Shown here in pieces: positions 1-5,627 of a stretch of 6,442 bases of DNA (its first letter is position 1; every line of letters starts with the position of its first letter). The notes beneath the pieces are model-generated. The model saw only the letters and a program-made list of their open reading frames with translations, did not search any database and was not told the DNA's origin. Made by a program: the position numbers and the translations under genes. Source of the stretch: Actinomycetota bacterium (GTDB lineage: Bacteria; Actinomycetota; Humimicrobiia; Humimicrobiales; Humimicrobiaceae); contig JAGYOJ010000098.1 of NCBI GenBank assembly GCA_018399435.1, positions 1 through 6,442 of the forward strand, written 5' to 3'.

Positions 1-736
1 CGTTAATTTCCTTTTGGTATTTTTTAAAAAAATCTATTTCTATAAAGCCATTTTTAGAGATAAATTTATCAAAACCAAATTTATCTTTGCTTAGCTTATA
101 CCTGTATATGTTTTTTATATTATAAATGTCAATTGAATGCTTTAAGTAGTCCCTGATCATGGGGGATTTAAGCTGTAGGGAAGAAGCATATAAAATATCT
201 AGAAAATGCCTTTCAAGTTCCATCTCCATCTCCCTGTAGCTTTTATTGCTTTCTGCCAGTTTTGTTATTTTTTCAAGCGCTTTAGTGTTTACAACATCCA
301 TATCTTCCAATTTTTTAGTTTTGGCTGCATTTAGGAGGTGCTCATATGGATATTGGAGCTTTATAAATAAATGCCCAAGATTGCCTTCAAAAAACAGGGA
401 TTTTAGCACCAGTTTCAGGTTATGGATAGTCTCAGCTATAAAAAGGATATTTATTGCCTGCATCTGCTCTTCTTTTAAGGTTTTTTTAAGGTATGAAACA
501 ATATCACTAAATTCCAGGCATAAAACTTGTTCAAAGGCCTGGCCTTTTTCTAATTCATCTAAATATTTTGCATAAAAAGTTTCTTTTAACAGCTTTAAGA
601 GCTCTTCCTTGTTTGAGGAGTTAATCATGCGTTTTAATTTTGGGTCATCGATAAAGTATATCTCCCTGGAGGTTAACTCTCCAGCAGAGAATAAATAATA
701 ATCATCGTCTTTTATCTCATACTCTAGTTTTTCCAC
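1..736 (-). CDS. ntpC: V/A-type ATPase subunit C (AC39/d family), 3' end outside window
   Basis: Subunit C is the cytoplasmic funnel-shaped adaptor that sits on the membrane rotor ring and carries the central stalk. I translated this frame by hand: 245 codons are open to the window edge, so roughly the first 70% of a usual 330-350 residue protein is present. It starts at GTG (734-736) with AGGAG five bases upstream. The two frames that would extend it both hit stops, and an ATG start near the N-terminus is lacking. Family marks are the N-terminal helix with a YYLFSAGELTSREI stretch (about 13-26), an EELLKLLKETFYAKYLDEL stretch (44-62) and DIYNIKNIYRYKLS (203-216), which fits the recurrent D-x-x-N-(I/L)-x-x-x-x-R-x-K pattern of this family. 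The protein is soluble and mostly helical. It follows subunit E after eight bases, the same position as ntpC in E. hirae. The N-terminal segment is rather divergent. Confidence 0.92.
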   Translation of the reverse strand, partial: MEKLEYEIKDDDYYLFSAGELTSREIYFIDDPKLKRMINSSNKEELLKLLKETFYAKYLDELEKGQAFEQVLCLEFSDIVSYLKKTLKEEQMQAINILFIAETIHNLKLVLKSLFFEGNLGHLFIKLQYPYEHLLNAAKTKKLEDMDVVNTKALEKITKLAESNKSYREMEMELERHFLDILYASSLQLKSPMIRDYLKHSIDIYNIKNIYRYKLSKDKFGFDKFISKNGFIEIDFFKKYQKEIN

Positions 737-741
737 TTCTG

Positions 742-746
742 CTCCT
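742..746 (-). promoter_or_regulatory. Ribosome binding site fixing the GTG start of subunit C
   Basis: AGGAG on the minus strand overlaps the TAG stop of the subunit E gene and lies five bases before the GTG at 734-736. No ATG in this frame has comparable spacing, so this site decides the start. The overlap with the upstream stop suggests translational coupling. Confidence 0.75.
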
Positions 747-1317
747 AATTGAACAAGAATTCAGCAATTTCCATTTTTATATCTTCAATATTGGTATCAA
801 CAAGGGTATCAGGCGAGAGGTTATATTCAGCATTTCCGCTAATAATTTTTACTCCCTTATCAAAATCCGGCTTTTGGCCTGATTTTTTTAATTTTATGCT
901 TGCGGCAGCTTCTTCTAAGATTTCCGGAATTATATTATTTTCATTTTTTCCCAGTATATATTCGCCTTCTTCTATGTCTAAGCCTTTTAGGCTCTTAATT
1001 AAAAAATTTTTATACTGTGCCTTGTCAAGGTTTTTTAGTTTTTCTTTTGCTTTATTGATTATATCTTCTACAAGTTCTAATTTGTTTAATAAAATCTTTT
1101 GGCCTATATCCGACTTGGCCTTTATTATCTCCAGATCATATATTCTGTCATATTCTTGCTGGGCCTGATTGTTAGCCATTCTTAAGGTTTCATCCTTTTT
1201 TTTCTTAGCCTGGCTTATTATATCTTCAGCCTTTTTTTTGGCTTCTTCTATTATCTTATTTTTTTCCTCTTCTGCATCATCCAATATTTTTTGGGATACA
1301 TTATCTAGTTTCTCCAT
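745..1317 (-). CDS. ntpE: V/A-type ATPase subunit E (peripheral stalk)
   Basis: Subunit E pairs with the small H/G subunit to form the peripheral stalk that holds the catalytic head against rotation. The product is 190 residues, normal for bacterial E subunits. Residues 1-95 form a long charged coiled coil rich in Glu and Lys (for example EEEKNKIIEEAKKKAEDI at 16-33). Residues 100-190 form the globular head-binding domain, ending in the family-typical pattern of a VKIISGNAEYNLSPDTL segment (156-172) and a C-terminal EIAEFLFN. I chose the ATG at 1315-1317 because GAGGG lies four bases upstream and the family N-terminus begins here. The same frame is open upstream to 1467, but that extension overlaps the ring-subunit gene and has no family likeness. 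It lies 11 bases after subunit K, whose stop TAA is followed in frame by TAG. Confidence 0.95.
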   Translation of the reverse strand: MEKLDNVSQKILDDAEEEKNKIIEEAKKKAEDIISQAKKKKDETLRMANNQAQQEYDRIYDLEIIKAKSDIGQKILLNKLELVEDIINKAKEKLKNLDKAQYKNFLIKSLKGLDIEEGEYILGKNENNIIPEILEEAAASIKLKKSGQKPDFDKGVKIISGNAEYNLSPDTLVDTNIEDIKMEIAEFLFN

Positions 1318-1328
1318 TTTTCCCTCTA

Positions 1329-1793
1329 TTAAAATTGTATTGAGTTTATAAGGAAGAAAGTTATGAGCAGCCCTAATACTGCATATGTTTCTACCATTGC
1401 TGCAAATATAACGCTTTTCATTCCCTGGTCTGCCCTTTTTGCCACTAGATTTACTCCTGAAGCGCAAACTTTGCCCTGATGTATTCCTGAAAACAGCCCT
1501 GTAAATGCTATAGGTAAAGCTGCAAATAATAATTGTAAACCTTGTGCAGCATTGGTGACATCTGCAATATTTCCAATTATCAGGAAAGCAGCAACAAAAC
1601 CATAAAATCCCTGGGTGCCTGGAAGCACTACTAAAAGAAACAGGCTTCCAAATTTGCTAGGGTCTTCTGAAAGAACACCGGCTGCCGCCTTTCCAGGAAA
1701 ACTAATGCCTATTGCAGAACCTATTCCAGCCATTGCTGCTGCAATTCCTGCTGCTGCAATTGCCCACATAGTGCCTATTGATATTTCAGTCAT
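1329..1793 (-). CDS. ntpK: V-type ATPase rotor-ring subunit K (Na+-type proteolipid)
   Basis: This is the membrane proteolipid that forms the ion-carrying rotor ring. At 154 residues it is a fused double hairpin with four membrane helices (about 8-30, 50-76, 84-107 and 125-150), the usual size for NtpK. Only the second hairpin keeps the ion-binding carboxylate, Glu135 in MVETYA. The first has the LPGTQGFYGF segment instead. In E. hirae NtpK sodium is held by Leu61, Thr64, Gln65, Gln110 and Glu139. Here Leu57, Thr60, Gln61, Gln106 and Glu135 occupy the same places at a constant offset of four, and Tyr64 matches Tyr68. Sodium specificity is thus well supported by residue identity, though inferred. 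The start ATG has AAGGAG eight bases upstream, in the 15-base gap after subunit I. Confidence 0.96.
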   Translation of the reverse strand: MTEISIGTMWAIAAAGIAAAMAGIGSAIGISFPGKAAAGVLSEDPSKFGSLFLLVVLPGTQGFYGFVAAFLIIGNIADVTNAAQGLQLLFAALPIAFTGLFSGIHQGKVCASGVNLVAKRADQGMKSVIFAAMVETYAVLGLLITFFLINSIQF

Positions 1794-1808
1794 TTTTTAC
1801 TCTCCTTA

Positions 1809-3797
1809 TTATTCATCAACTATTGTTATGTATTTATGTTTATTCTCAAGGGGCATGAAAGGTTTTCCGCCGCCTTTATAAAATTTCTGAAAGTATTCTA
1901 CATATTGTAGCCTTAATGTATGCACAAAACCTCCAAGCACATTTATTCCCAGATTAAATATATGGCCAAAAATTAATACTATTATAGTTATTACAATTCC
2001 CACTACCGGGATTGTGCCTATCTGGAAAGCAATTTTATTAATTGCCACACCTATCCCTGCAGTAACAAGGCCTAATGCCATAAGCCTTATATATGACAGG
2101 AAATCACCTAAATAGGAAGTTAAGCCATTGACAATGGTTAAGTTCAAAAAGCCCGTAAACAACCTAAAGCCCCAACTTTTTTCTTCCCTGGCTGAGAAAA
2201 GTATTATAACTATTGCTGAAGGTATTATTAGCCAGATAAGGTATTTTGCTAAGCTTGGAGAAAACATCGGCCGTGCTACAAGCTGCATGTTTACGGCAAT
2301 ATCTGAAGACAATAGTAAAATTATTATAGGGACTAATATAAAAATCCAGGGAAGCGCGTCAAAAAAAGCATCGCCCCAATCTTTTCTTCTTATCGCATCA
2401 AAAAATTTTATAAATAAGCCAAATATAACTTGGACAACGCCAACCAAAAGGGCTAGCCTGAAGAAGTTCATGGCCCCTACATTTCCCTCTACAGGATCTC
2501 CCAAGATAGCCCAGCTTTTAGTAATTTCTCCAAATCCAAGATATGAGGGAAGGTCCCCAAACCATCCATTAAATATGGTTCCTGCAAATACTGTAAAAAT
2601 TCCACCAAAAAACATTAGCATTAAAAAATTTTTTAATGGTTTCATTTTAAAAGCAAAAATAAGGGAGGCGGCCATAAGGATAATGCCATAACCGGCATCA
2701 GTTAAACACAGCCCAAAAAAAAGGGCAAAAAACAATGAAACAAAAGGAGTAGGGTCTATTTCAAAATACCTGGGAACTCCATACAGGTTAACAATAATTT
2801 CAAAAGGCTTAAAAAGACGCTTGTTTTTTAGGGCTGTAGGGATAGTTTCGCCCTTTTCAGGTTCTATCTCAATAATTCTTGTTGAACTGAAATTATCTAA
2901 TACTGAAACCAGGTCTTCTTCTTTTTCATCTTCTACCCAGGCAGTATAAAAGGCAGCTTTGTCAGTAGAAAAGCCATAATTTATGGCATTTTCGATATCT
3001 ACATTATTTTCTAAATAATTTAAGTAAATGATTAAATTCCTATCATGTTTTTTTGAAGCCTCTTTTATATCTTCAGCTAATTTTTCTTTTTGATTCCTGT
3101 GAAATTTCAGTGATTTTCTAAGCCTGCCAATATTTTCTTCTATTGTGCCCTTGTAATTAAAAAGCTCTGCTTCAGAAAAGGTTATATCATTTAAAAATTG
3201 GTCGGCCTCTTTTTTATAAGCATTGTGATAAGCGAGTATTATATAAATTATGTCTTTGCATTCAGTAAGCTTTTCTATAGAAATATTTTTTTCGTCAAGC
3301 TGCTTTTTTAAGGTGGAAAAATCCCTTGCCTTGCAGTGCACATTGCCTAGTTTTATAGTATAAGTATCTGTTGACCTTAAGTCTTCTAATTTGCCTTTAT
3401 AGGGTTTCCAGTCGCTGAGCTCTGAAAGCTGTTTTTCTATATTATTAATCTCTGAATTTATTATATTAATTTCTTCTTCAGTTTTTACTATTTCCTCTAT
3501 TATTTGTTCAAAATTATGTGACTCAAGTATGTTTTGGTATTCGCTCCTGCTAAGAGCAAGCTTTCCTGCATTGGAGCCGGGCTTTTTTTTATCCCTGTAT
3601 TTTTCAAACAAATCCAAAGTTTTTTTTACATCTGCCGTGTATTGAGCGCTTTCAGAAATTTTGGCCACTTCAGCTTCAATTTTTTCTGTATAAGGGCTTA
3701 CCTGGGCCAATGCGAAATCTTGCAGCTTGTTTAATACCTCAGATTGTTCTGATTTGTGAGAGACAATGAGAAACTTTTTAAGTGTTGCAACTCCCAT
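1809..3797 (-). CDS. ntpI: V/A-type ATPase subunit I (membrane stator, a-subunit homologue)
   Basis: Subunit I is the membrane stator. Its C-terminal half forms the ion half-channels against the rotor ring, and its N-terminal half anchors the peripheral stalks. The product is 662 residues, typical for the family. Residues 1-320 are cytoplasmic with long coiled-coil segments (about 90-130 and 205-260). The family hallmark around 318-352 follows (PTALKNKRLFKPFE, then YGVPRYFEIDPTPF), and then about eight membrane segments from 353 to 625. Two membrane arginines match those conserved in yeast Vph1 (Arg735 and Arg799): Arg571 in LSYIRLMALGL and Arg629 in FVHTLRLQYVEYF. The tail reads FYKGGGKPFMPL, as in homologues. 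Its ATG overlaps the subunit H stop by one base (TAATG), with only a weak GGT-type ribosome site inside the H gene, so coupled translation is likely. Confidence 0.97.
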   Translation of the reverse strand: MGVATLKKFLIVSHKSEQSEVLNKLQDFALAQVSPYTEKIEAEVAKISESAQYTADVKKTLDLFEKYRDKKKPGSNAGKLALSRSEYQNILESHNFEQIIEEIVKTEEEINIINSEINNIEKQLSELSDWKPYKGKLEDLRSTDTYTIKLGNVHCKARDFSTLKKQLDEKNISIEKLTECKDIIYIILAYHNAYKKEADQFLNDITFSEAELFNYKGTIEENIGRLRKSLKFHRNQKEKLAEDIKEASKKHDRNLIIYLNYLENNVDIENAINYGFSTDKAAFYTAWVEDEKEEDLVSVLDNFSSTRIIEIEPEKGETIPTALKNKRLFKPFEIIVNLYGVPRYFEIDPTPFVSLFFALFFGLCLTDAGYGIILMAASLIFAFKMKPLKNFLMLMFFGGIFTVFAGTIFNGWFGDLPSYLGFGEITKSWAILGDPVEGNVGAMNFFRLALLVGVVQVIFGLFIKFFDAIRRKDWGDAFFDALPWIFILVPIIILLLSSDIAVNMQLVARPMFSPSLAKYLIWLIIPSAIVIILFSAREEKSWGFRLFTGFLNLTIVNGLTSYLGDFLSYIRLMALGLVTAGIGVAINKIAFQIGTIPVVGIVITIIVLIFGHIFNLGINVLGGFVHTLRLQYVEYFQKFYKGGGKPFMPLENKHKYITIVDE

Positions 3798-4111
3798 TAA
3801 TCTAATACCTTTTTAATAATCTTATCAATTGCCTGCGATTGTTTTGACTTAGCTTTTCCCTTTAATTTCTCTGATTCTTTTTCAAAATCTTTATTTAATT
3901 TTGAAATTTCCTTCTTGGAATCTTTTTTTGCCTTATCAATTGAATCAGCAACCAATTGCTTTGATTCTTCTTTTCCTTCCTTCTGGATTTCCCCATCTTT
4001 GCTATATGCTTGTTCTACGATACTTGAGGCTTGTTTTTTTGCTTTGGAAATAATTTCTTTCGAGTCTTCTTCAGCTTGCCTTATTTGGTTTATAATATTA
4101 TCTACATTCAT
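3797..4111 (-). CDS. ntpF: V/A-type ATPase subunit H/G (small peripheral-stalk coiled coil)
   Basis: This is the first gene of the operon. The 104-residue product is almost entirely Lys, Glu, Ser and Ala-rich heptad-like helix with no membrane segment. The start (NIINQIRQAEEDSKEIISKAK, roughly 5-25) resembles the N-terminus of archaeal AhaH and E. hirae NtpF, the partner of subunit E in the peripheral stalk. Coiled coils of this kind are low in information, so the call rests partly on position: NtpF precedes NtpI in E. hirae. The ATG at 4109-4111 is directly preceded by an in-frame stop, so it is the first possible ATG. No Shine-Dalgarno sequence is visible in the roughly 22-base leader, which is A-rich, so initiation may be weak or rely on an unstructured leader. 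The stop overlaps the subunit I start (TAATG). Confidence 0.87.
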   Translation of the reverse strand: MNVDNIINQIRQAEEDSKEIISKAKKQASSIVEQAYSKDGEIQKEGKEESKQLVADSIDKAKKDSKKEISKLNKDFEKESEKLKGKAKSKQSQAIDKIIKKVLD

Positions 4112-4130
4112 AGTATTTTTTTAATTATTA

Positions 4131-4167
4131 TGACATAAAAATAATAACAGTAAACCTTGTTATGTCA
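4131..4167. repeat. Inverted repeat A over the ATPase promoter (candidate operator)
   Basis: TGACATAA at 4131-4138 and its exact reverse complement TTATGTCA at 4160-4167 are separated by 21 bp. One arm overlaps the -35 box and the other covers the predicted transcription start. Placement at both ends of the core promoter fits a repressor site, but no regulator gene is visible in the window. Confidence 0.55.
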
Positions 4168-4168
4168 A
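4141..4168 (-). promoter_or_regulatory. Promoter of the V-type ATPase operon
   Basis: On the minus strand a perfect -35 box TTGACA (4163-4168) is followed after 16 bases by TATTAT (4141-4146), one mismatch from the sigma70 -10 consensus. TG plus one base sits directly before the -10, making it an extended -10 as well. Transcription would start near 4134, leaving a leader of about 22 bases before the ATG of the first ATPase gene. This is the strongest promoter-like sequence seen in the window. Confidence 0.75.
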
Positions 4169-4183
4169 CTAGATTTTACTGTT
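4146..4183. repeat. Inverted repeat B interlaced with repeat A (candidate operator or activator site)
   Basis: AACAGTAAA at 4146-4154 and its exact reverse complement TTTACTGTT at 4175-4183 are separated by 20 bp. One arm lies in the promoter spacer, touching the -10 box, and the other lies just upstream of the -35 box. Arm-centre spacing is 29 bp, identical to repeat A, and the pair is shifted by about 15 bp. A further CATAA/TTATG pair (4134-4138 with 4184-4188) could extend it beyond a bulge. Confidence 0.5.
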
Positions 4184-4255
4184 TTATGTATTTTACAAAA
4201 AATATTGCAGTTGGGCAAAATTTTATTTTTAAAACCTATACTGGCCCAAACACCA

Positions 4256-4281
4256 AATAAATATTTGCCATGATATTTATT
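4256..4281. repeat. AT-only inverted repeat in the intergenic region
   Basis: AATAAATAT at 4256-4264 and ATATTTATT at 4273-4281 are exact reverse complements around the 8-base loop TTGCCATG. It lies about 90 bp upstream of the ATPase -35 box and well upstream of the rightward gene. The pure A/T composition makes a chance origin plausible, and no function can be assigned. Confidence 0.3.
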
Positions 4282-4425
4282 ATTCAGAAAAATCTTTAAT
4301 CACCAAGTATTGTAGGCCTAAGAAATAGGTGGGATTATATTTTCCCAGTTTTTATTCTTGCCTTTATTAAAATACCAGAAACTGCTATTAAATTATTAAT
4401 TAACTTACTTTATACTAGAAAATGC

Positions 4426-4434
4426 TGATATTAT
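4426..4434 (+). promoter_or_regulatory. Candidate extended -10 promoter of the VOC gene
   Basis: TG, one base, then TATTAT (4429-4434) form an extended -10 about 65 bases before the ATG. The nearest -35 candidate, TTACTT (4405-4410, 18-bp spacer), is poor. TATACT at 4411-4416 is an alternative -10, so the exact promoter is uncertain. Confidence 0.3.
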
Positions 4435-4498
4435 ATGAATTCTTTATAGGTGTTTAAAAAGGGTTTTTTAGTTTAATTTATTTTAAGGAGTGCAGTAG

Positions 4499-4894
4499 AT
4501 GAAGGAAAAAATATTTACCCATGTTGCGGCTACAATAAATGACTTATCGGATTTAGAAAACTTTTACATTGATATTTTAGGCCTGGAGATAAAATATAAA
4601 TTTAATATACAGAAAAATCTATCAAAACAGATTTTTAATATTGAAAAGGATGTTGAAGTTGTAATTGCTGGCAAACAAGATTTTACAATGGAATTATTTA
4701 TAGCTGATAATATTAATATTAGAAATTTTCAACATATATGTATTACAGTTGAAAATAGGGGAAAGATGCTAAAAAAAGCGGAGGAAAATAATTATCCCTG
4801 CACTATTATAGAGCGTGATGATGCCCATGATATTGTTTTTATACAAGATAAATCGAATAATTTATTTGAAATAAAAGAGGCCAAAAAAGATTAA
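4499..4894 (+). CDS. VOC-superfamily (glyoxalase/dioxygenase-fold) metalloprotein
   Basis: The product is 131 residues, the length of a single-chain two-module VOC protein such as glyoxalase I or methylmalonyl-CoA epimerase. The first module begins FTHVAATINDLSDLENFYIDILGLE (around 6-30), the classic start with the metal-binding His8. It continues to Glu65 in TMELF. The second begins at FQHICITV with His79 and ends at NLFEIKEA with Glu124. These four residues match the usual H-E-H-E metal set, so an active metal site is likely. The substrate cannot be told: lyase, epimerase, dioxygenase and thiol-transfer members all share this frame. The ATG is preceded by AAGGAG with eight bases between. 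It stands alone on the plus strand, divergent from the ATPase operon and convergent with the MBL gene. No signal peptide is present, so the protein is cytoplasmic. Confidence 0.85.
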   Translation: MKEKIFTHVAATINDLSDLENFYIDILGLEIKYKFNIQKNLSKQIFNIEKDVEVVIAGKQDFTMELFIADNINIRNFQHICITVENRGKMLKKAEENNYPCTIIERDDAHDIVFIQDKSNNLFEIKEAKKD

Positions 4895-4905
4895 TAAAAA
4901 CTACA

Positions 4906-4926
4906 GAAATTTAAGCATTAAATTTC
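4906..4926. terminator. AT-rich hairpin between convergent genes, possible bidirectional terminator
   Basis: GAAATTTAA (4906-4914) and TTAAATTTC (4918-4926) are exact reverse complements around a GCA loop. The element overlaps the stop codon of the minus-strand MBL gene and begins 12 bases after the plus-strand VOC stop. On the minus strand it is followed by TGTAG and five T residues. On the plus strand there is no clean T run. The stem has only one G-C pair per arm, so termination strength is doubtful. Confidence 0.45.
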
Positions 4927-5556
4927 AATTATTCTTCCTGCACCCCCATCAATATATTTATTAGGGTATAGCCTCTTAAGCTTTTCCTTGTGCTGGGTAC
5001 AATGGGTAGGGCAAATTAATTCTAAATCTTTAAATAATCTGAATTCAGAAAATCCATGCATTCCGCCAATAATAGCATAAATTTTTCCAAACTTTTTAGC
5101 TTTTTTTAAAATATGGCCCATGTAAGGGTGGGAGCAGCCAACAATTAGAACTATTCCCTTACCGGTTACAACACCCATGCTTTGCTCTATACCATCAAGC
5201 TCCCCTGTAGAGAATATATTTTCATGGATTTTTGTAGCTCCCGTTATATTATTGGTTTCTAAGTTTTTTAAATTATAAAATGAGGGAGTAGTGTGTATTT
5301 TAACTTCACTGTTTTTCCTTAAAAATTCTTGCAAACCCCCCACATGGTCATAATGTGGATGGGATAGAAAAACTTCATTAATAGAAGCTGGATCTATTTT
5401 TAATTTTTCCATGTTTTCCAGTAAAATTTTGCCATCACTGCCAGTATCAAACAATATTTTAGGGGTATTTTCTGCTTCCACTAAACAGGAAAATCCCCAA
5501 TCAGCTTCAAGCCCTTCTTCATGCACTGTATTATCATAAATAATTGTAACTTTCAT
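4918..5556 (-). CDS. Metallo-beta-lactamase-fold hydrolase, COG1237-like
   Basis: The product is 212 residues, a little shorter than most members of this subgroup. The N-terminal half has EEGLEADWGFSCLVEAE (13-29) and ILFDTGSDGKILLENMEKL (34-52), then the canonical metal motif HPHYDHVGG with His66, His68, Asp70 and His71. The second half has the subgroup marks VGCSHP (His143), IIGGMHGFS (His167) and CPTHCTQHK (His185). This set matches the COG1237 group, often named after a dihydropterin-ribofuranosylaminobenzene phosphate synthase. That name is weakly supported, so the substrate is left open. There is no signal peptide, so the protein is cytoplasmic. The ATG has only a weak GTGGG-type ribosome site, and no upstream alternative start exists in frame. 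It lies 71 bases downstream of the aldehyde dehydrogenase gene in the same direction. That AT-rich gap shows no clear promoter or terminator, so co-transcription is possible. Confidence 0.85.
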   Translation of the reverse strand: MKVTIIYDNTVHEEGLEADWGFSCLVEAENTPKILFDTGSDGKILLENMEKLKIDPASINEVFLSHPHYDHVGGLQEFLRKNSEVKIHTTPSFYNLKNLETNNITGATKIHENIFSTGELDGIEQSMGVVTGKGIVLIVGCSHPYMGHILKKAKKFGKIYAIIGGMHGFSEFRLFKDLELICPTHCTQHKEKLKRLYPNKYIDGGAGRIIEI

Positions 5557-5627
5557 ATGCCCACATATTTTATGCCATCAAATTAATAAACTTTAAATTT
5601 TAAACAAATCAATTAATATAATTATTC

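Larger units (their letters stand above)
4112..4498. other. Divergent intergenic region (387 bp) between the ATPase operon and the VOC gene
   Basis: No gene is visible on either strand. The left part holds the ATPase promoter and its inverted repeats. The middle (about 4190-4260) is very A/T-rich with short A and T tracts that could act as an UP element for the leftward promoter. It includes a 6-bp GC-rich inverted pair, TTGGGC at 4211-4216 and GCCCAA at 4244-4249. An AT-only inverted repeat follows at 4256-4281, and a palindrome TAGGCCTA lies at 4313-4320. The right part holds a candidate promoter and the ribosome site of the rightward gene. Confidence 0.8.

Noticed and set aside
246..1351. 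Several plus-strand open frames of 60-139 codons
   Set aside because: They lie antisense to subunits C, E and K, with Phe/Ser/Ile-rich compositions typical of the reverse of Lys/Glu-rich coding DNA.
1318..1467. Fifty-codon N-terminal extension of the subunit E frame
   Set aside because: It overlaps the highly conserved C-terminus of the ring subunit in another frame, has no family likeness, and the ATG at 1317 has a good ribosome site.
2128..2691. 187-codon open frame on the plus strand
   Set aside because: It is antisense to the conserved membrane half of subunit I, has no ribosome site and shows no recognisable motif. It is a shadow of the real gene.
3534..4124. Plus-strand open frames of 66 and 69 codons
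   Set aside because: They are antisense to the coiled-coil parts of subunits I and H, and no independent coding signs are seen.
4131..4183. Riboswitch or structured RNA leader for the ATPase operon
   Set aside because: The predicted transcription start near 4134 leaves almost all of the paired arms outside the transcript.
4313..4320. Palindrome TAGGCCTA
   Set aside because: A single 8-bp palindrome with no partner copy and no placement relative to a promoter. Chance is sufficient.
4330..4353. TGGGA...TCCCA pair followed by a T run, terminator-like on the plus strand
   Set aside because: The stem is only five base pairs, and there is no plus-strand gene upstream whose transcript it could end.
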